Positions 22,339-34,164 are shown, counted from the first letter of the stretch. The stretch is DNA of 64,000 nt from Pyricularia pennisetigena (GCF_004337985.1 NC_043742.1:4016176-4080175); one strand, 5' to 3'. The notes: generated by a model not told the origin, from the letters alone. Made by a program: numbers and translations.

Positions 22339-24626
22339 TGTTGCGGTGATGGGACAGCAAAGCTGTTGTTTTGTTTGGGGCTATGTCAAGGACGTGAAGA
22401 GGGTGTTCATTAGGCGTACTTCTGGGTCGGACCTAGTGATTTAGGAAGAATTCAAGTCCAGGTTGCGAGATATCAAGTTTGTTCACACTTTTTCTAGTGA
22501 GGTCCAGGAAGGCTTTTATAGAACAAGGGGTCTGAATGACATGCGGCGGAATTGCCCAACTATTCACCTCGAAAGACGACACGCTCAACGAGAACGAGAC
22601 CCCCAACTCCAGCCGGCCCACTCACCGCTCGCAAACAAACGCAAGCCCGCTCATCCCAGAGTAAGTGAAAGTGAATTCTACAAATGGTGATGCGTGAAGC
22701 CCAACTGATTTGACGTGCACACGCAAAGTGTTGACCAGGGGTGGGTTTACATGCAGCGGATAGGTTGCGGTGTGATGTGACCTGAACTGGGCCTTGGCTT
22801 TTGATCTTTGGTGGCTGTAAGTGGTCGCGACCTCGTCACCTCATTGGCTACCACACGCATGGGATCGCACCGGGCGGCTATGTATGTGCCTCGGGCACTT
22901 ACATCACGCAGGCCCCCCCTCTCTCTGCCTCTGTCTCTCTCTTTGTATCTGTTGCTTGGCTTGTGATTCTGTCTCTCCAATGTGCAAGGCAGCTGCAATG
23001 AGCTTAATTGCGTAGCAAATCTGCCTGTGGCTGATGGCCCTGGCCCCATTTTCGACCCCAAAACAAGTGACGTTAGTGACGTTGGTTGAAGGGCATCAGG
23101 CCACTTCCAAGAAAGCGGAGGATGCAATCTGACTTCATCCGGTTAAATAACCAGTATAGGTAAGTGCATCAACACATTCGAGTTTGCTATGTATTGTAAA
23201 TTTCTACTGCTTTCAGAGAAAGAAAAAGAGAAAAAAAAAAAGAAGAAAAGACGCCAATCATCACCGATTGATGCTTCTCGGCTTCCGCTTGTGCCATCCG
23301 TCGACAAAAGGCATGCACATGGCCAGACTTACAGACGAATTACCCATCTAGGAAAAAGGCCCTTGAAAGGGCAAGGAAACCCAAATGTAACCCAGGTCAA
23401 AGCATGCAACCACCCACCCGACTTTCTCAAATGTCCACTCAGGTTTGCGGAAACGTGTTCCTTTTGCGAGGTGGCCCAAGTGCCGAACAGTGGCACTCTT
23501 CCGGTGCTTGTGCGTGCTGACGCATTGTTCTCTGGTTTTGTTTTGCTTCCCTTTTTCACCCCCCTGGTTTTCGGTTGAACGAATCGAATCTCGAGCTGTC
23601 ATACTCGCCTGTTTTCAACGCAAACAAAAATCCAGGAACCTCGTCCTGACTGGCCAGGCGCCTCTGTGGAGTCGAGCTAGCTTCCTCGCTTTATACTTGA
23701 TCACGGGATGCAGGCTGACAGCAAGTCACGGCTCAGGGAACAAAGGGTTGCAGCTGAATCTTCCATGCCCAGAGGCCTGGTTGGGCGATTGCTTTCGGTC
23801 GGTGATTGATCAATGCCGCCAATGCCCTATCCAGAATCGGACCCCGCGTGATGTCAACAGCCTGTGATCACATTTTGGGATTGTGTTTTGCAGATGGGGA
23901 AAACAATGGAAATTACTGTAGTCTAGGTTGATTTATGTGCAGTTGATAACCCAATAAAAATCCAAGTCCAGGTCCTCAAATCGGATAGGATTTGCAACCT
24001 GGACAGAATAGAGATACCGATCACCAACAGCAGCAGCGCGTGCAGGATCGGCGGGGTATCATTGAAAGGAACCCTCTTGTTACTGAAGTCGACCCCACAG
24101 CAAAACATGCAATGGAAGAGAATTGGAGAAAAAAAAAAACGAAAAAAAAAGGAAAGAAAAGAAAATACAAGAAGAAATCACACGTCTGTCGACTATTTCG
24201 CTTCATCCTGCCTTGAAAAGGCCAAGGGGCCGTTGGGGTCCGAATGAGGATCGGCGGCCCGCAAGCGATCATCGTTGGGTCCGCAGGCCCATCAAAGGGA
24301 CCACATCGTCCGCAGTAATCACAATCAAAGCTGCACAGAAATTATGGACCCGTTGGTCTTTGAACCACCACCATGGCCGCTTCATGGGTTTCGTGAAGGT
24401 GTCACCTCGTATCTGCAGACTGCTGCACTCGGCCAGGATGCACGGGGTCGATCATCCGGACCAAACTCACTAGACTTAAGCTGCGGACTTGCACTTGTGT
24501 TGACATTGTCTTTTTTCTCGCTAGTTTAGATCCCGACGAGCAACTTGTTTATACGCTTTGCTACAATGTACGATTCAAGACCATCTCGTCTCCATCGAAA
24601 TGCCGTTTTGCTCCGAGTCAAAAACA
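22339..24626. other. Long intergenic region, no gene seen
   Basis: About 2.3 kb of moderate-GC sequence. Open frames here are short and have no recognisable domain or consistent splice structure. Features: pyrimidine-rich CTCTCTGCC repeats at 22917-22950, A/G-rich tracts at 23221-23251 and 24128-24175. The promoter of the secreted-protein gene should be at its left end. Confidence 0.55.
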
Positions 24627-24728
24627 TTACTCTGGCCTCTGGCCATATGTAACAACTCTGCAGAGTACATGTCAGTATCTCATCCCAAATCCCCAGACCA
24701 GGTCAAATCAGGATTCTGGTGACAGGAT

Positions 24729-24765
<37 letters not shown>

Positions 24766-26705
24766 CTCGCAACTTACATTCTCCAGTATGCATGGATGTT
24801 TCGGTTCTTCAGATCCCTCCTCACGTCGACCAGGAACACCTCGAGCTCCTCAGGAGTCCAGTGGAGCGCCCTCGTGTAAAGAGCCAAGCTGAGAGCCTGA
24901 AGCCCCTGCATGATGTTCTCGTGAGTGTAGAGCCCAATCTTCTTATGCTTGGCGTCTGCCGCCCAGTCGCTGATAGGCCACTTGTACGTGACCTGGCGTA
25001 CGTTGCTGAAGCCCCTATCCAAGAGCATCTGCTTGTACGTGAGACCCGAGTCGAGCGAACTTCCGAGCTTTGTCGCCGCCTCGTTGAGGAGGAGTGACCA
25101 CTTGTACAACGCCCCATCCTTGGGAAGCGTTCCGTCGTCGCAGTCTACAGGGTAGATGGGGTCCAGGAACTCAACCCAGCCGCCAGGTGAAAGGTTGTTA
25201 TAGACCTGATCGATCAGCTTGGGCCAGTCGGCGATAGAGGCCGACAGCATGCGCATGTAGATGAAGTCGAAGGGCTGGCTGAAGGTCCACTCGGCCTCGA
25301 TATCGTCGACGTAAAACGTCACGTTCGGCGGTACGCTTTCGGCAAGGCCCCCACTTTAGCTTCTGTCTGGACCGCGAATCCCAGAGGGATCAGCTGGTAT
25401 CAACCCAAATCCAAGATAACTTACAAGGACGGTTGGATCGGGCTCAGGTCAACGCCAATAACCTGTCTTGCTGTTAGTCCAAGAGCTAGTTATACGTCGT
25501 GGAACAACGAGACCATTATCTGCAAACCATACCTCGGATTCCGGATGCTCGTCGGCTGCAACAATTGGGTTCCTCTGTCAGCTTCAAGACAGTTGATTTA
25601 CTGTGCCCCTTGAGAGGATCTGTTCACACTCACCAAAGTCCAAAGCCCAACATCCAGTTCCACAACCAGCATCTAGCACCCTGCCAATCTGTTTACCGTC
25701 CCTGCCCGCTGGGCAGATATACAATTGATCATCCAGAGTCAGGAAACAAAGGAAATGCTGCAGGTCTGCAGTCAACGCCGTGGTTGTCAGTCCACATGCT
25801 CTCTTGTGCGTTTACAGATGATTGTAGCAGAGAGAATAGGAGAACACCTACCCAGACGTTCATTTTCTGCCTGCAAGAACAACAGTTATTTGTTTGTCAG
25901 CAGATGCGAGTCACAGCCGAAAAGATGAATTCGGAACACTTGCATCATCGTTTGGCAAGACGTATGCTGGATCAGGGACAAATGTCAGCAACCACCATCC
26001 AAAAGGATCCAATAGGACACTCACACCCTGCTTTGTACGCATGATATGTTCGCCCGTTTTCAACGCGGTATTTCAAGATGCTCGATGCCAGAGAAGCGCT
26101 CTCTCCACCAAAGGAAGCCTTGGATTTGATTTTATGTCAGCATGTCGCTGGCTCAAACATGTGAGAAAAAAAAGAAAGAAAAAAAAAAAAAAAACACAAC
26201 TACAAAGCTGAAGCTATCTCTTGTTTCTGTGCAAGCTCAGTACTCACCACGTCGAGGGCCGAATCATCATCGCGCACAACATCCTGCAAGTAAGCAACCA
26301 AGTCAGCAAAAACCTCGGTCCGACACTGCATCATTTCTCGGCGCATCGGCCTTGTTCCTCCACCGGGGAAAACAGAAATTCCATGGGCCTGCTCACATCA
26401 GCTTCCAGCACATCTCCTGGGTCTGCATTGTCGTCCGCGGCCGCGAGGGGTGCTGCTGGCTCCGGGGCTGCAACACTGCTGGATCCTGCACCACCGACCG
26501 TGCCAGTCTGTCCTGACGCGGACGCGGTTGCTTGCTGAGGAGCCGGGACATCCCTGGCTTGCCCGCTAGCGCTGGTTTGCTCAGGCACAGGGACCGACGA
26601 TGACGGCGCCGCCGACGCCGCCGTGGGGTCTGATGCGGGGCCGGGAGTCCCCGCAGCCTTTTCTTGCGGCTGCGGCTGACTGGCCGTTGTCTCTTTGGAA
26701 GTCAT
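24627..26705 (-). CDS. LaeA-like S-adenosylmethionine methyltransferase with an apparent one-base frameshift
   Basis: Ten exons read: 26705-26397, 26283-26248, 26118-26025, 25966-25944, 25870-25852, 25765-25634, 25555-25533, 25462-25426, 25335-24778 and 24657-24627. The N-terminal ~100 residues are Ala/Pro/Ser/Gln-rich and disordered. Then come YRVENGRTYHAYK, YVLPNDDAENERLDLQH, the SAM-binding motif I VLDAGCGTGCWALDF, ADEHPESEVIGVDLS, VPPNVTFYVDDIEAEW and the late HAYWR-VVTYGQRPE end, the architecture of fungal LaeA-like (methyltransf_23) proteins, nuclear or cytosolic. All phases agree except exon 8: after GVDLS the reading slips one base near 25437-25443, where the family's S-P-I-Q-P would need one more C. 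This is either a sequence error or an inactivating mutation. Target of methylation unknown. Confidence 0.75.
24732..24761. repeat. (AG)n microsatellite in an intron
   Basis: About fifteen AG units inside the last intron (24658-24777) of the methyltransferase gene. Confidence 0.9.
25871..25943 (-). other. Candidate GC-AG intron of the methyltransferase
   Basis: GATGAT|GCAAGT to TCTTGCAG keeps phase 0 and gives NDDAENERLDLQH. A GT donor one codon in (A|GTGTTC) with acceptor GGCAG would give NDDAKNERL instead, so the call is not certain. Confidence 0.5.
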
Positions 26706-28400
26706 GGTATTAAAAAAAAAAAAAAATAGAAAAAAGGGTAGCAGGATTCAGGGGATGGTTTTTGGTTTGACCAAAGTTGTCCTAAATGAGTTCGTGCTGA
26801 CCTATTGCGCGTTTATGGCACGCTAAAAGAACGTTGTCGCTACAAGATTCAAAAAGCAAAACGTTCCCGTGGGCTCATCGGCAGTAAAAAGAAAAAGGGT
26901 TCCGCGAGAGGGGGGGCAAGGGGGGGATCGTCTATCGTCTCCTTTTTTTTTTTTTTTTTGTGGCATAAATAAGTGCCCGACTCCAGTGGCCCACCCCATA
27001 TGTATATGAATGCCTGCCAAAAAAAGGGCAAGGGGGCCCCTCGTTGGCTCCTTCTACTTCATCCACACACAACAAGGCGGTATTTCCGAAGTTCAAGAGT
27101 ATTACTTATGGACTAGTCTAGTCGTATCCTATCGTATGCACTTGCTTGTGGGCAGAGGTACAGCACCTGTCCAAAAATAACGCAAGGATCCCAGAATCAT
27201 ACCAAGAGTCGCAGAGTCGTTACTTGCAAATCAAATAAAAATCTAATAAATTAAGTATATATTAAAATTTTCAAGCAAAAATGTCAGAACTTGAAAGAAC
27301 TGCATCCTTGACACATTCCCTGTAACCTATTATAACGGTACTTTTTTTTTATACTTTTATTCTTTTATATATTTATATTTACGACTACAATTAACCATAA
27401 AATTTGTTAATACTCATATTTGGTAGAGATAGAGCTTTAAACTTTATATCGAACAGTTTATCTGTTGGTGAACTATATAAAGCCCAGCTCGAACAAGTGC
27501 AAAAAGGCTGGAAATGAGAGAGCGACATGAAGAGTCAAGAGAAGAAGGGGAAAAAAAAATAAGGAGCGCACAACACTACTCGTTAGCGGTGAAAGTGCTT
27601 CCAGGTAAAAGAACTTTAATGATGATTGGCGGGGAGTCGGGGCAATGTGGACATGCAGGGCCAAGCTGCTGCCCCAGCCGGCATTGGCAAAGCACAGCTG
27701 GCGCAAGATCTATCGTCTTTTTTTGCCTGGGTCTATACTACTACTTTCGGTAAGCGAACGAGTCAGTGACGTGTGGGGTCCATGATGGGTAGGTAGATCG
27801 GCAAATAAAGAGAGAGTGGGTGGGGGGGTGGGGAAGGAGCTCCTACCGGGGCTCGCTCCGAACTTGGTCAGATGTGCATAAACATTTCTGGCTCTGGTGG
27901 GACGATACTCCTGCTAGACTATCATAATAGACTAGGCTGGAACTAAGATGGACGAATGCATTTACATACTGCGCCGAGTAACGTTATCGTGGACGCGGGG
28001 GAGGGCGCTTGTAGATTGGACGAACTTTTTGGGGCTTTGTTGGGGCTCACAGCGTCATACGAAGTGGACTAGACTAGGAAAAATATGAGGGCGAGTGTTG
28101 GGTTTACTAGGCTGGGCTATTGTTAAAATTAAATTTTCAAGGCGCAATTATCAAGGCGCCAACCGGTTGATTAAGAAACAAAGACTTTCGTCGCCCTAAT
28201 GACTTGTCACTCCCGTCTCATTCATATCTACGTACCTTTTCTCCCCTCTGATCAGAGCCAATTTTTTTTTTTTTTTTTTTTTAGCCATATCCCAAACGCC
28301 GAAAAGTCAAGTTGCGAGATCCATAATTAGATGTAGACGGAGGCCATCGGAAGTGTAATACCCCTCTCTAGCGTCCAATGTGCAATCGGCCGAGCTTCTA
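26706..28400. other. Intergenic region with AT-rich block and G-rich stretch
   Basis: 1.7 kb without a supported gene. 27225-27480 is strongly AT-rich (possible old mutated repeat). A GGGTGGGGGGGTGGGG stretch at about 27819-27834 could form a quadruplex. T-runs lie at 26943-26959 and 28261-28282. The methyltransferase promoter would be at the left end. Confidence 0.5.
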
Positions 28401-30367
28401 TCACATCTCAGTCGTTACAGTGGCTCCTAGGACGCCCATCGTGGCGTACCACAGCTTTGTCTCGCCCATGATGACAAGCCTCTTGCCAGCAAAGGCGAAG
28501 TTTGCAGCCCCGCCACCGATGTGGATCTTGCCAATGAGCTTTCCAGAGGGGTTCCAGACGTTGATGCCATCACCGCATCCGGCGTATACATAACCTTGGG
28601 CGTCACAGTGAACACCTGTAAATTTCGAGTACACGTTGATCAGTTGCTGGTGCTTTCAAATTTCTTCGTAGCCTTTTGCGGATTGCACTCTTTGGCTTGC
28701 TTACCATCGGGAACTCCACTGTTGACATAGGCAAAAGTCTTGCGGTTCTCCCACGTGCCATCCTCCTTGACGTCAAACCGGTAACTGAAAGAGTATCTTC
28801 TTAGCCTACTGTCTTCCACACAGAAAAAATAAAGATCAAGATCAAGAACTCAAATGCCGGCAAACTTACATGGAAGCGGGGGCCGAAAAGTTGTAGCCAA
28901 AGAATCCATGGTTGATCCCACTGTCGGTGACGTAGGCGAACCTTCCATCGGGAGAAAACGTCACTCCTTTAGATTACTATTAGTATCTTTCTTCTGGCCA
29001 GGAGTCAACGGCAAGTTATGTTATCATCCTACCGTTGGGACTATCGAAACCGTCCGCGACAACGGTGAGAGCACCGGTCACGTCGTTATAGCGGTAGACC
29101 TGGTTGCGCATTCCAGGAGCAGGGCGGAAGTCTTGGTAGTAGCCGTATAGCACATCGGTAAAGTATAGGTCCTTGTTGTTGGGGTGAACGGCAGCGTCAT
29201 TGAGCGAGTTGAATTGACGACCAAAGAAGTTGTTGACGAGAACTAGAATCCCAGCTGGTCAGCTACAATTGCCATGTACAAGTCTTGCTTTGCTTTTCTC
29301 TTCATGGAAATGAACTCACCAGTAGTGTTGTACGGGGCCTTGGGGTTCATCAGGTACAGAGTCGAGGTGATGTCGGCACCCTGACCCTCGCCGCAAAACA
29401 CAAACTGTCCACGGTAGTTGGTGGCTCCATTCGGGTTGATGATTTGCGGGTTGCTATCGACAGTGGAGATCTTGACCATGCCCACGGCATTGGTCAAGTT
29501 GGACACGAGGTCTGCCTCTGACAGGGAAATCTTTTGGATGATGGCCGACTTGCTGATTCCCGTACCGGCAGCTTTAGCGCCTGCATTCTGAACAAAGAAA
29601 ACCTCATCCGTGGGAGGGTGCCTGTTGATGCTCAAAGATTAGTTCAGCACTCTGCAGCCCCACGGAGGACACCGTGGGATAGAATCCACGGTCAACTATG
29701 CTAAAAAGTACGTGACCTACCAGACGACAGCCTCGTGGAATAGAGGATCGGACTCGGTCTCTCCCAAAAGAGTCAATGTGGGATTGGTACCCAGCAGGTT
29801 GATAAACTCATTGTCATAAACATGGAAAGGTTTGGCTAGCATAGACTCTGCGGTCTGACCAGGCGGGATGAACATCTGTGATCAGGACCAGACGAAGGAT
29901 GTCAGTGTGAGAGTCAGCAATCCCCAAATACCGAAAATTAGTTTGGGAAGAGGCATTCATGTGATCGGATCGCAGCTGAACCAGAGAGACGGTCGACTCA
30001 CCCCGGTGGCATTGAACACCGTCACAGGAGGGACAGACGGCAAGGCATTGAACTCCTTTTGGTTGATAATCTGGCTGTTGGGTGGCAGGTTCTGAGCATG
30101 CACGCTGCTGCCGGACTGGCCCAGCAAGACAGCGGCGGCAGCCGCGACGATGACAGGTGCTGAATACATGACGATCTTGGCGAGGAGGCCGGTGGTAGGG
30201 TCCAAGTCAGCAAAGTCGCCCGGTGCCTCCTCCTGGCCCTGCCTCGGGGGAGGACTGGCCTTTTGAGGAGGCCCATCGTCTGCAGGTCGCCGCAGCATTT
30301 CGTTTGGAGACGGCACGGGGTCCATTTGCTCAGCGACCCAAAAAATGTGCAAGCCACCCTGGGTCAT
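28401..30367 (-). CDS. Lactonohydrolase / gluconolactonase-like secreted protein (SMP-30/LRE fold)
   Basis: Hydrolyses sugar or aldonate lactones by family resemblance. Exons 30367-30002, 29875-29721, 29621-29320, 29242-29033, 28966-28870, 28784-28705 and 28615-28401, all in phase. Beta-propeller landmarks: SDPLFHEAVVWHPPTDEVFF, GRQFNSLNDAAVHPNNKDLYFTD, GFDSPNGVTFSPDGRFAYVTDSG, YRFDVKEDG-TWENRKTFAY and GVPDGVHCDAQGYVYAGCGDGINVWNPSGKLIGKI. The Asn and Asp residues in SLND, SPNG and PDG are the usual metal ligands. Two starts are possible: ATG at 30367, or ATG at 30169, which begins MYSAPVIVAAAAAVLLGQ, a good signal peptide. The shorter start is more likely for a secreted enzyme; the longer one adds 66 Pro/Gln-rich residues and turns that segment into a signal anchor. 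A terminal-inverted-repeat element begins 33 bp upstream of the longer start. Confidence 0.88.
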
Positions 30368-30400
30368 TGATCGGCCGTTTGCTCGATCGCATGAACTCTA

Positions 30401-30896
30401 CAGTGGGTGGTCCGGAAGTGGACAGGTGCCAGAAGTGGACACCCTAAAGTTGTGGTCTAATATTTTATACAAAATATAGAATTTATTTCATACTTAAATG
30501 TCATGGTTTACTACCAAATTATATGCAGTTCTAGTCTTTTATTTTTTTTTTAAAAAAAAAAATTAATACATTATTATCAAGAACCCACAGCCATATGAAA
30601 CAGGTTGTAATACGTTTGTTCTAAACCATTTCATGAAATATAATAACAGAAAAAGATTAATATTACTTTTGTTCGAATTTTAACAAATAAAAATAAGCAT
30701 CTATCTCAAAATTTAATGCATCATATAATACACGTCCTATCAGTACAACGCCTATACCATTAAATAGCCAATTCTTGGTTTTGTATACGTACAATATTTG
30801 GCCTTTATTGAATTATTACTTAAACTGTTATAAAAGATTAAACAACGACTTTAGGTTGTCCACATCTGGTACATGTCCACTTCTGGAACGCCACTG
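30401..30896. mobile_element. Non-autonomous inverted-repeat element (MITE-like, Tc1/mariner or pogo type), AT-degraded core
   Basis: Terminal inverted repeats of about 54 bp: 30401-30453 (starting CAGTGGGTGG) and the complement of 30843-30896 (starting CAGTGGCGTT), roughly 85% alike by eye with one indel. Each arm itself holds two copies of a CCAGAAGTGGACA-like unit. The left flank is ...CTCTA, so a TA target site is possible; the right flank reads CTAA, a TA one base away. The ~390-bp core is very AT-rich with no transposase frame, as expected for a short element degraded by RIP-like mutation. The CAGT start is typical of the Tc1/mariner/pogo superfamily. Confidence 0.75.
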
Positions 30897-31362
30897 CTAA
30901 TTGGTCCCTTCACCCACCTTCTCCTTATCGAGCCAAGACAAATTTGAAATTGTTTATTGATGCGGTCTGGGCATCTCGACATTGCGTCCTTGGTATGGTA
31001 ATATAGGTCGTTGTCCGATTTGGAACAAGATGCCATAGTAACATGGGTAAGCTGAATCGTGCCGCGTGACGATCCTCGCATAACCAATCGAGGTGGTAAT
31101 AGGTGTGGTACTTAGCGGTGGAGATGTGGTATTTTCGGTTCTCCAAATTTGGGCCCGTTTCCACATTCGCTCCCGCATGAATGACTTGATATCCAGTTTG
31201 TCGGTTGGCCTTGCCAGAATTATCTGCTTAAAATTGCTTTCTTTTGGAAACGTTGTCGCCATCCTGTGTTGAACAAAATTTCAAACCCCCAAACATAGAA
31301 CCTGCTAGAATACAGTGTGCCCTGTCTTGATCTTGGTCCGTAACCAACTACTCTCTGCCGTA
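30897..31362. other. Intergenic region, no gene supported
   Basis: Between the inverted-repeat element and the HET gene's 3' end. An open frame at 30954-31262 (-, ~102 codons) has no recognisable domain, signal peptide or neighbour logic, and is left out. Confidence 0.5.
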
Positions 31363-33507
31363 TCAGACAAAGACCAGCTCCCGCAACTCCAATTCTTCCA
31401 TGGCCAGAATTTCATCGTTCATCATGCCGTGGATATAGCATTCCCCCAAGAAGCTAAAGCGGTATGAATCTGCCATGCTCTGGCCACCACCCTGATGTTC
31501 TGCCCGACGAATGATATAAGGCACGTCACACCCGTTGAGCATGCATACATTGTCCCCCGGCTGCGTCCAGTGTGGCACTAGCCCAAAGTAGCCCTGCTTC
31601 GTGACGGCGAAACGCCGGTTCCTGAGAGCTCGCCGGAGGGCTGCCCTGATCTCCTGAAAGGTAGCCCCGGGTCGTCTGCTTGACAGACTGGAAAGCTCCA
31701 GCCGGCCCTTGCCCCGGGGTTGGCGCTGCCTTTTTGAGTACGTCTGTCCCGGTAGTGATGGTTGTTGGCCGGTGGACTCATCTAGGAGGAGACTGAAAAT
31801 CTCTTCAAAGGAAGATGGCGCGCGCTTCCGGTTATCTGCATCCTTGTCCACAACAAGCGTTCGCCAGAACGCCTCGAACACACCCACGGAGGTACTCGCT
31901 GGATACGACGTGCCTTTTGCCGCTATCTCAGCGCACCTGACTAGGACCTCTTTGTTCGATGTCCGGGGGTTGTCGAAACTTATGTCTGGCTTGTGCAGTA
32001 CCTCAGTCATTTCCGCCACAGTATCAAAGATTCTTCCCTTGACATGAAGCTCATCTTCATGGATGAATATTTGTCTTTGAAGAACAAGGTTGCTCCCAAT
32101 AGCTGCCGGGTTTCCATAAACGCCCGTCCGATCCGATAAAGATGCGGTTTGTCTAGGTTGGGTCCAGTCGGCGACCCATGAGGGTAAAGTTCCTCTTTCG
32201 AAATGCTCGCAATCTTTCACCAGCCTCAATGTCTGTTTATAGTCATGGTCAACAGATTCCAGAGCAGAGGCAAGAACAAGCTCGTGTCTCTGCAGTGCTT
32301 CTGCAGCGACGTCGCGATATAGCCTCCCGACCGTGTAAGCCCTATTATAGTCGACTCTCACCCACGAAGCTCTGCTGATGCCAAGAAGCCCATAGATCTT
32401 GTCGCGTTGGTCCCAGCAGTTGCTTTCGCGTGCCCTGTTCAAGAGGGACATGATGTCTTCTTTGCCAAACGTGCCTAGCTTCACGACTCTTTGGCAATGA
32501 TCTGTGGATTCTCCTTTGGAAACCTTCTCTTGTAACCACTGCGAAACTCCTGCAGCTCTCAGGTTTGAACATGCTGTCTCGAGCATAGACCAAGACATGA
32601 AATGATCCCCACACACCACCCAAGCGTTCCTGGAAAGTGCCACTTCCTGGATGATCCACAGCCTGGAGAACCAAGGCCTATCTAGAAGGTCCCAAAGATC
32701 GTCCCAGACTTGTTCTTCCGCGGGAGGAAAGCCCCTTTGCTGCAGGCCACCGGGGATCCGAATTTGAGAAAAATCAAGTATCAGCTCCGTCGCAGCATGG
32801 TTTAGCAGACTGAAAACCTGGCCAGTCATTGAGTCTGAAATTCCCAGCCATATCAAAGTATTAATGGCGTGTTGGTAGACTCGGCCCATTAGTGGAATCT
32901 GACGGCTCTTTTCGTCATTGTCACTCTGGTTTATGCAAATCTGGTCGATCCACATCACGACGGAGTGATTTGGTTTCCGAAAATGATTCAAAGCCTCAAA
33001 AAGAGGAACGGTGATTTCCATTTCATACCCATCCACGGTAATATGTCTGACGGGGTGCGGGTCACCCCATCTGTAGCTCAATGCGGTATACCATATAGGT
33101 CTGGTCAGATCATCGGTCGACAGGGCGAACTGCGAATAGAGCTTGCCCTTGTGTTCAAACTCGATTGTACAATGATGGAGCTTGCACTTGAGTTGGTCTT
33201 TGAGGGAGCCCGGCTCTAGCTCCAGAACTCGAATCTCGTACGGGTTTGCCAGGGGCTTATATTGGTTCTGGGCTCTGGTTCCAGAATCATCCGACTTTTT
33301 GTATTGCTCGGCTTTCAATCTTGCCCAAGCAGAGATCTGAGCTTGATCCAGAATCCTGCCCATGTTGGCCTCATCAATGTTGGCGGCAGCAACGGTGAGA
33401 CCACTCGCCCTTGCTATTTCGAACTGCTGTAGCAGCAATGAATCCACATATCCATGAGGAACAACAAATCCTTCCAAGTTGTCTTCGTGTTCCTCCATCT
33501 CTGACAC
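31363..33507 (-). CDS. Heterokaryon-incompatibility (HET) domain protein
   Basis: Single exon, 714 residues. The HET domain spans about residues 140-300: it opens with WYTALSYRWGDP, continues through ITVDGYEMEITVPLFEALNHF and VVMWIDQICINQSDNDEKSRQIPLMGRVYQHA, and ends in TLIWLG, the canonical order of HET blocks. Downstream parts are typical of large fungal HET proteins (RPWFSRLWIIQEVALSRNAWVVCGD, KIYGLLGIS, and a late GLVPHWTQPGDNVCML with VPYIIRR). HET proteins control allorecognition cell death; many paralogues have no assigned incompatibility role. No NACHT, ankyrin or WD40 partner domain is fused. Immediate neighbours are an inverted-repeat element and a decayed gene, consistent with an accessory locus. 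Confidence 0.9.
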   Translation of the reverse strand: MSEMEEHEDNLEGFVVPHGYVDSLLLQQFEIARASGLTVAAANIDEANMGRILDQAQISAWARLKAEQYKKSDDSGTRAQNQYKPLANPYEIRVLELEPGSLKDQLKCKLHHCTIEFEHKGKLYSQFALSTDDLTRPIWYTALSYRWGDPHPVRHITVDGYEMEITVPLFEALNHFRKPNHSVVMWIDQICINQSDNDEKSRQIPLMGRVYQHAINTLIWLGISDSMTGQVFSLLNHAATELILDFSQIRIPGGLQQRGFPPAEEQVWDDLWDLLDRPWFSRLWIIQEVALSRNAWVVCGDHFMSWSMLETACSNLRAAGVSQWLQEKVSKGESTDHCQRVVKLGTFGKEDIMSLLNRARESNCWDQRDKIYGLLGISRASWVRVDYNRAYTVGRLYRDVAAEALQRHELVLASALESVDHDYKQTLRLVKDCEHFERGTLPSWVADWTQPRQTASLSDRTGVYGNPAAIGSNLVLQRQIFIHEDELHVKGRIFDTVAEMTEVLHKPDISFDNPRTSNKEVLVRCAEIAAKGTSYPASTSVGVFEAFWRTLVVDKDADNRKRAPSSFEEIFSLLLDESTGQQPSLPGQTYSKRQRQPRGKGRLELSSLSSRRPGATFQEIRAALRRALRNRRFAVTKQGYFGLVPHWTQPGDNVCMLNGCDVPYIIRRAEHQGGGQSMADSYRFSFLGECYIHGMMNDEILAMEELELRELVFV

Positions 33508-34164
33508 GGCGATTGCAATGGTGAAAGCTTTGTGCAGAGTTCAACTGGCAGATATCGATAAAAAGGCTCAGTTCCCTCGATTTCTCAGCGATCAAGCCTC
33601 ATATCGTCAAGGCTGTCTTCTGCATAAAGGCAGTGAAGGTTGTTGGCCTGCAGGGAGACCCCGCTTTGATGTAACAACTCATCGGTATACCTCGATGACT
33701 GAGCTTGGGGTCAAGGGGGGAAAGAAATCTGACCAGTGGCCAAGGCTGCCGTGGCATTTTATAATTCGTGTCTTTATCCGGTGCGTCGACGAATTAGACT
33801 GTGATCCCGGATGTCGGCCGCAAGAGGCGTACAAGTACAATGTCCCGTTGATACCAAATTCGCGAGACATATTTGGGCTGTTCTGTGTCGCGAAAAAAGG
33901 CAGTCCACACATTCGTTTGTTCTTGCCCTGTCCCTACATCTCTCAGTGAACGCCCCCACCTGTACTTCCTTCCACTGGCGCATTAACTGGTATTGGCCCA
34001 AACCGCGTGCACCTGAGTCACCAAACAAGTACAATTTGAGATCCTTACAGTACAGCAACGTGCCTATCATTAGTACCCCGCTCAATCCAAGTCCAGTCAC
34101 ATATAAAATAACAAGACCATCAAAGCAAGAAAGAATATCCATTTCAAGCCCACCATGAAATCCG
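33508..34164. other. Intergenic region, no gene seen
   Basis: Upstream of the HET gene and of the deaminase-like pseudogene. No coding frame with protein-like features; no repeat noted. Confidence 0.55.

Noticed and set aside
30954..31262. 102-codon open frame on the - strand
   Set aside because: No recognisable family and next to a degraded repeat; could be real but cannot be supported.
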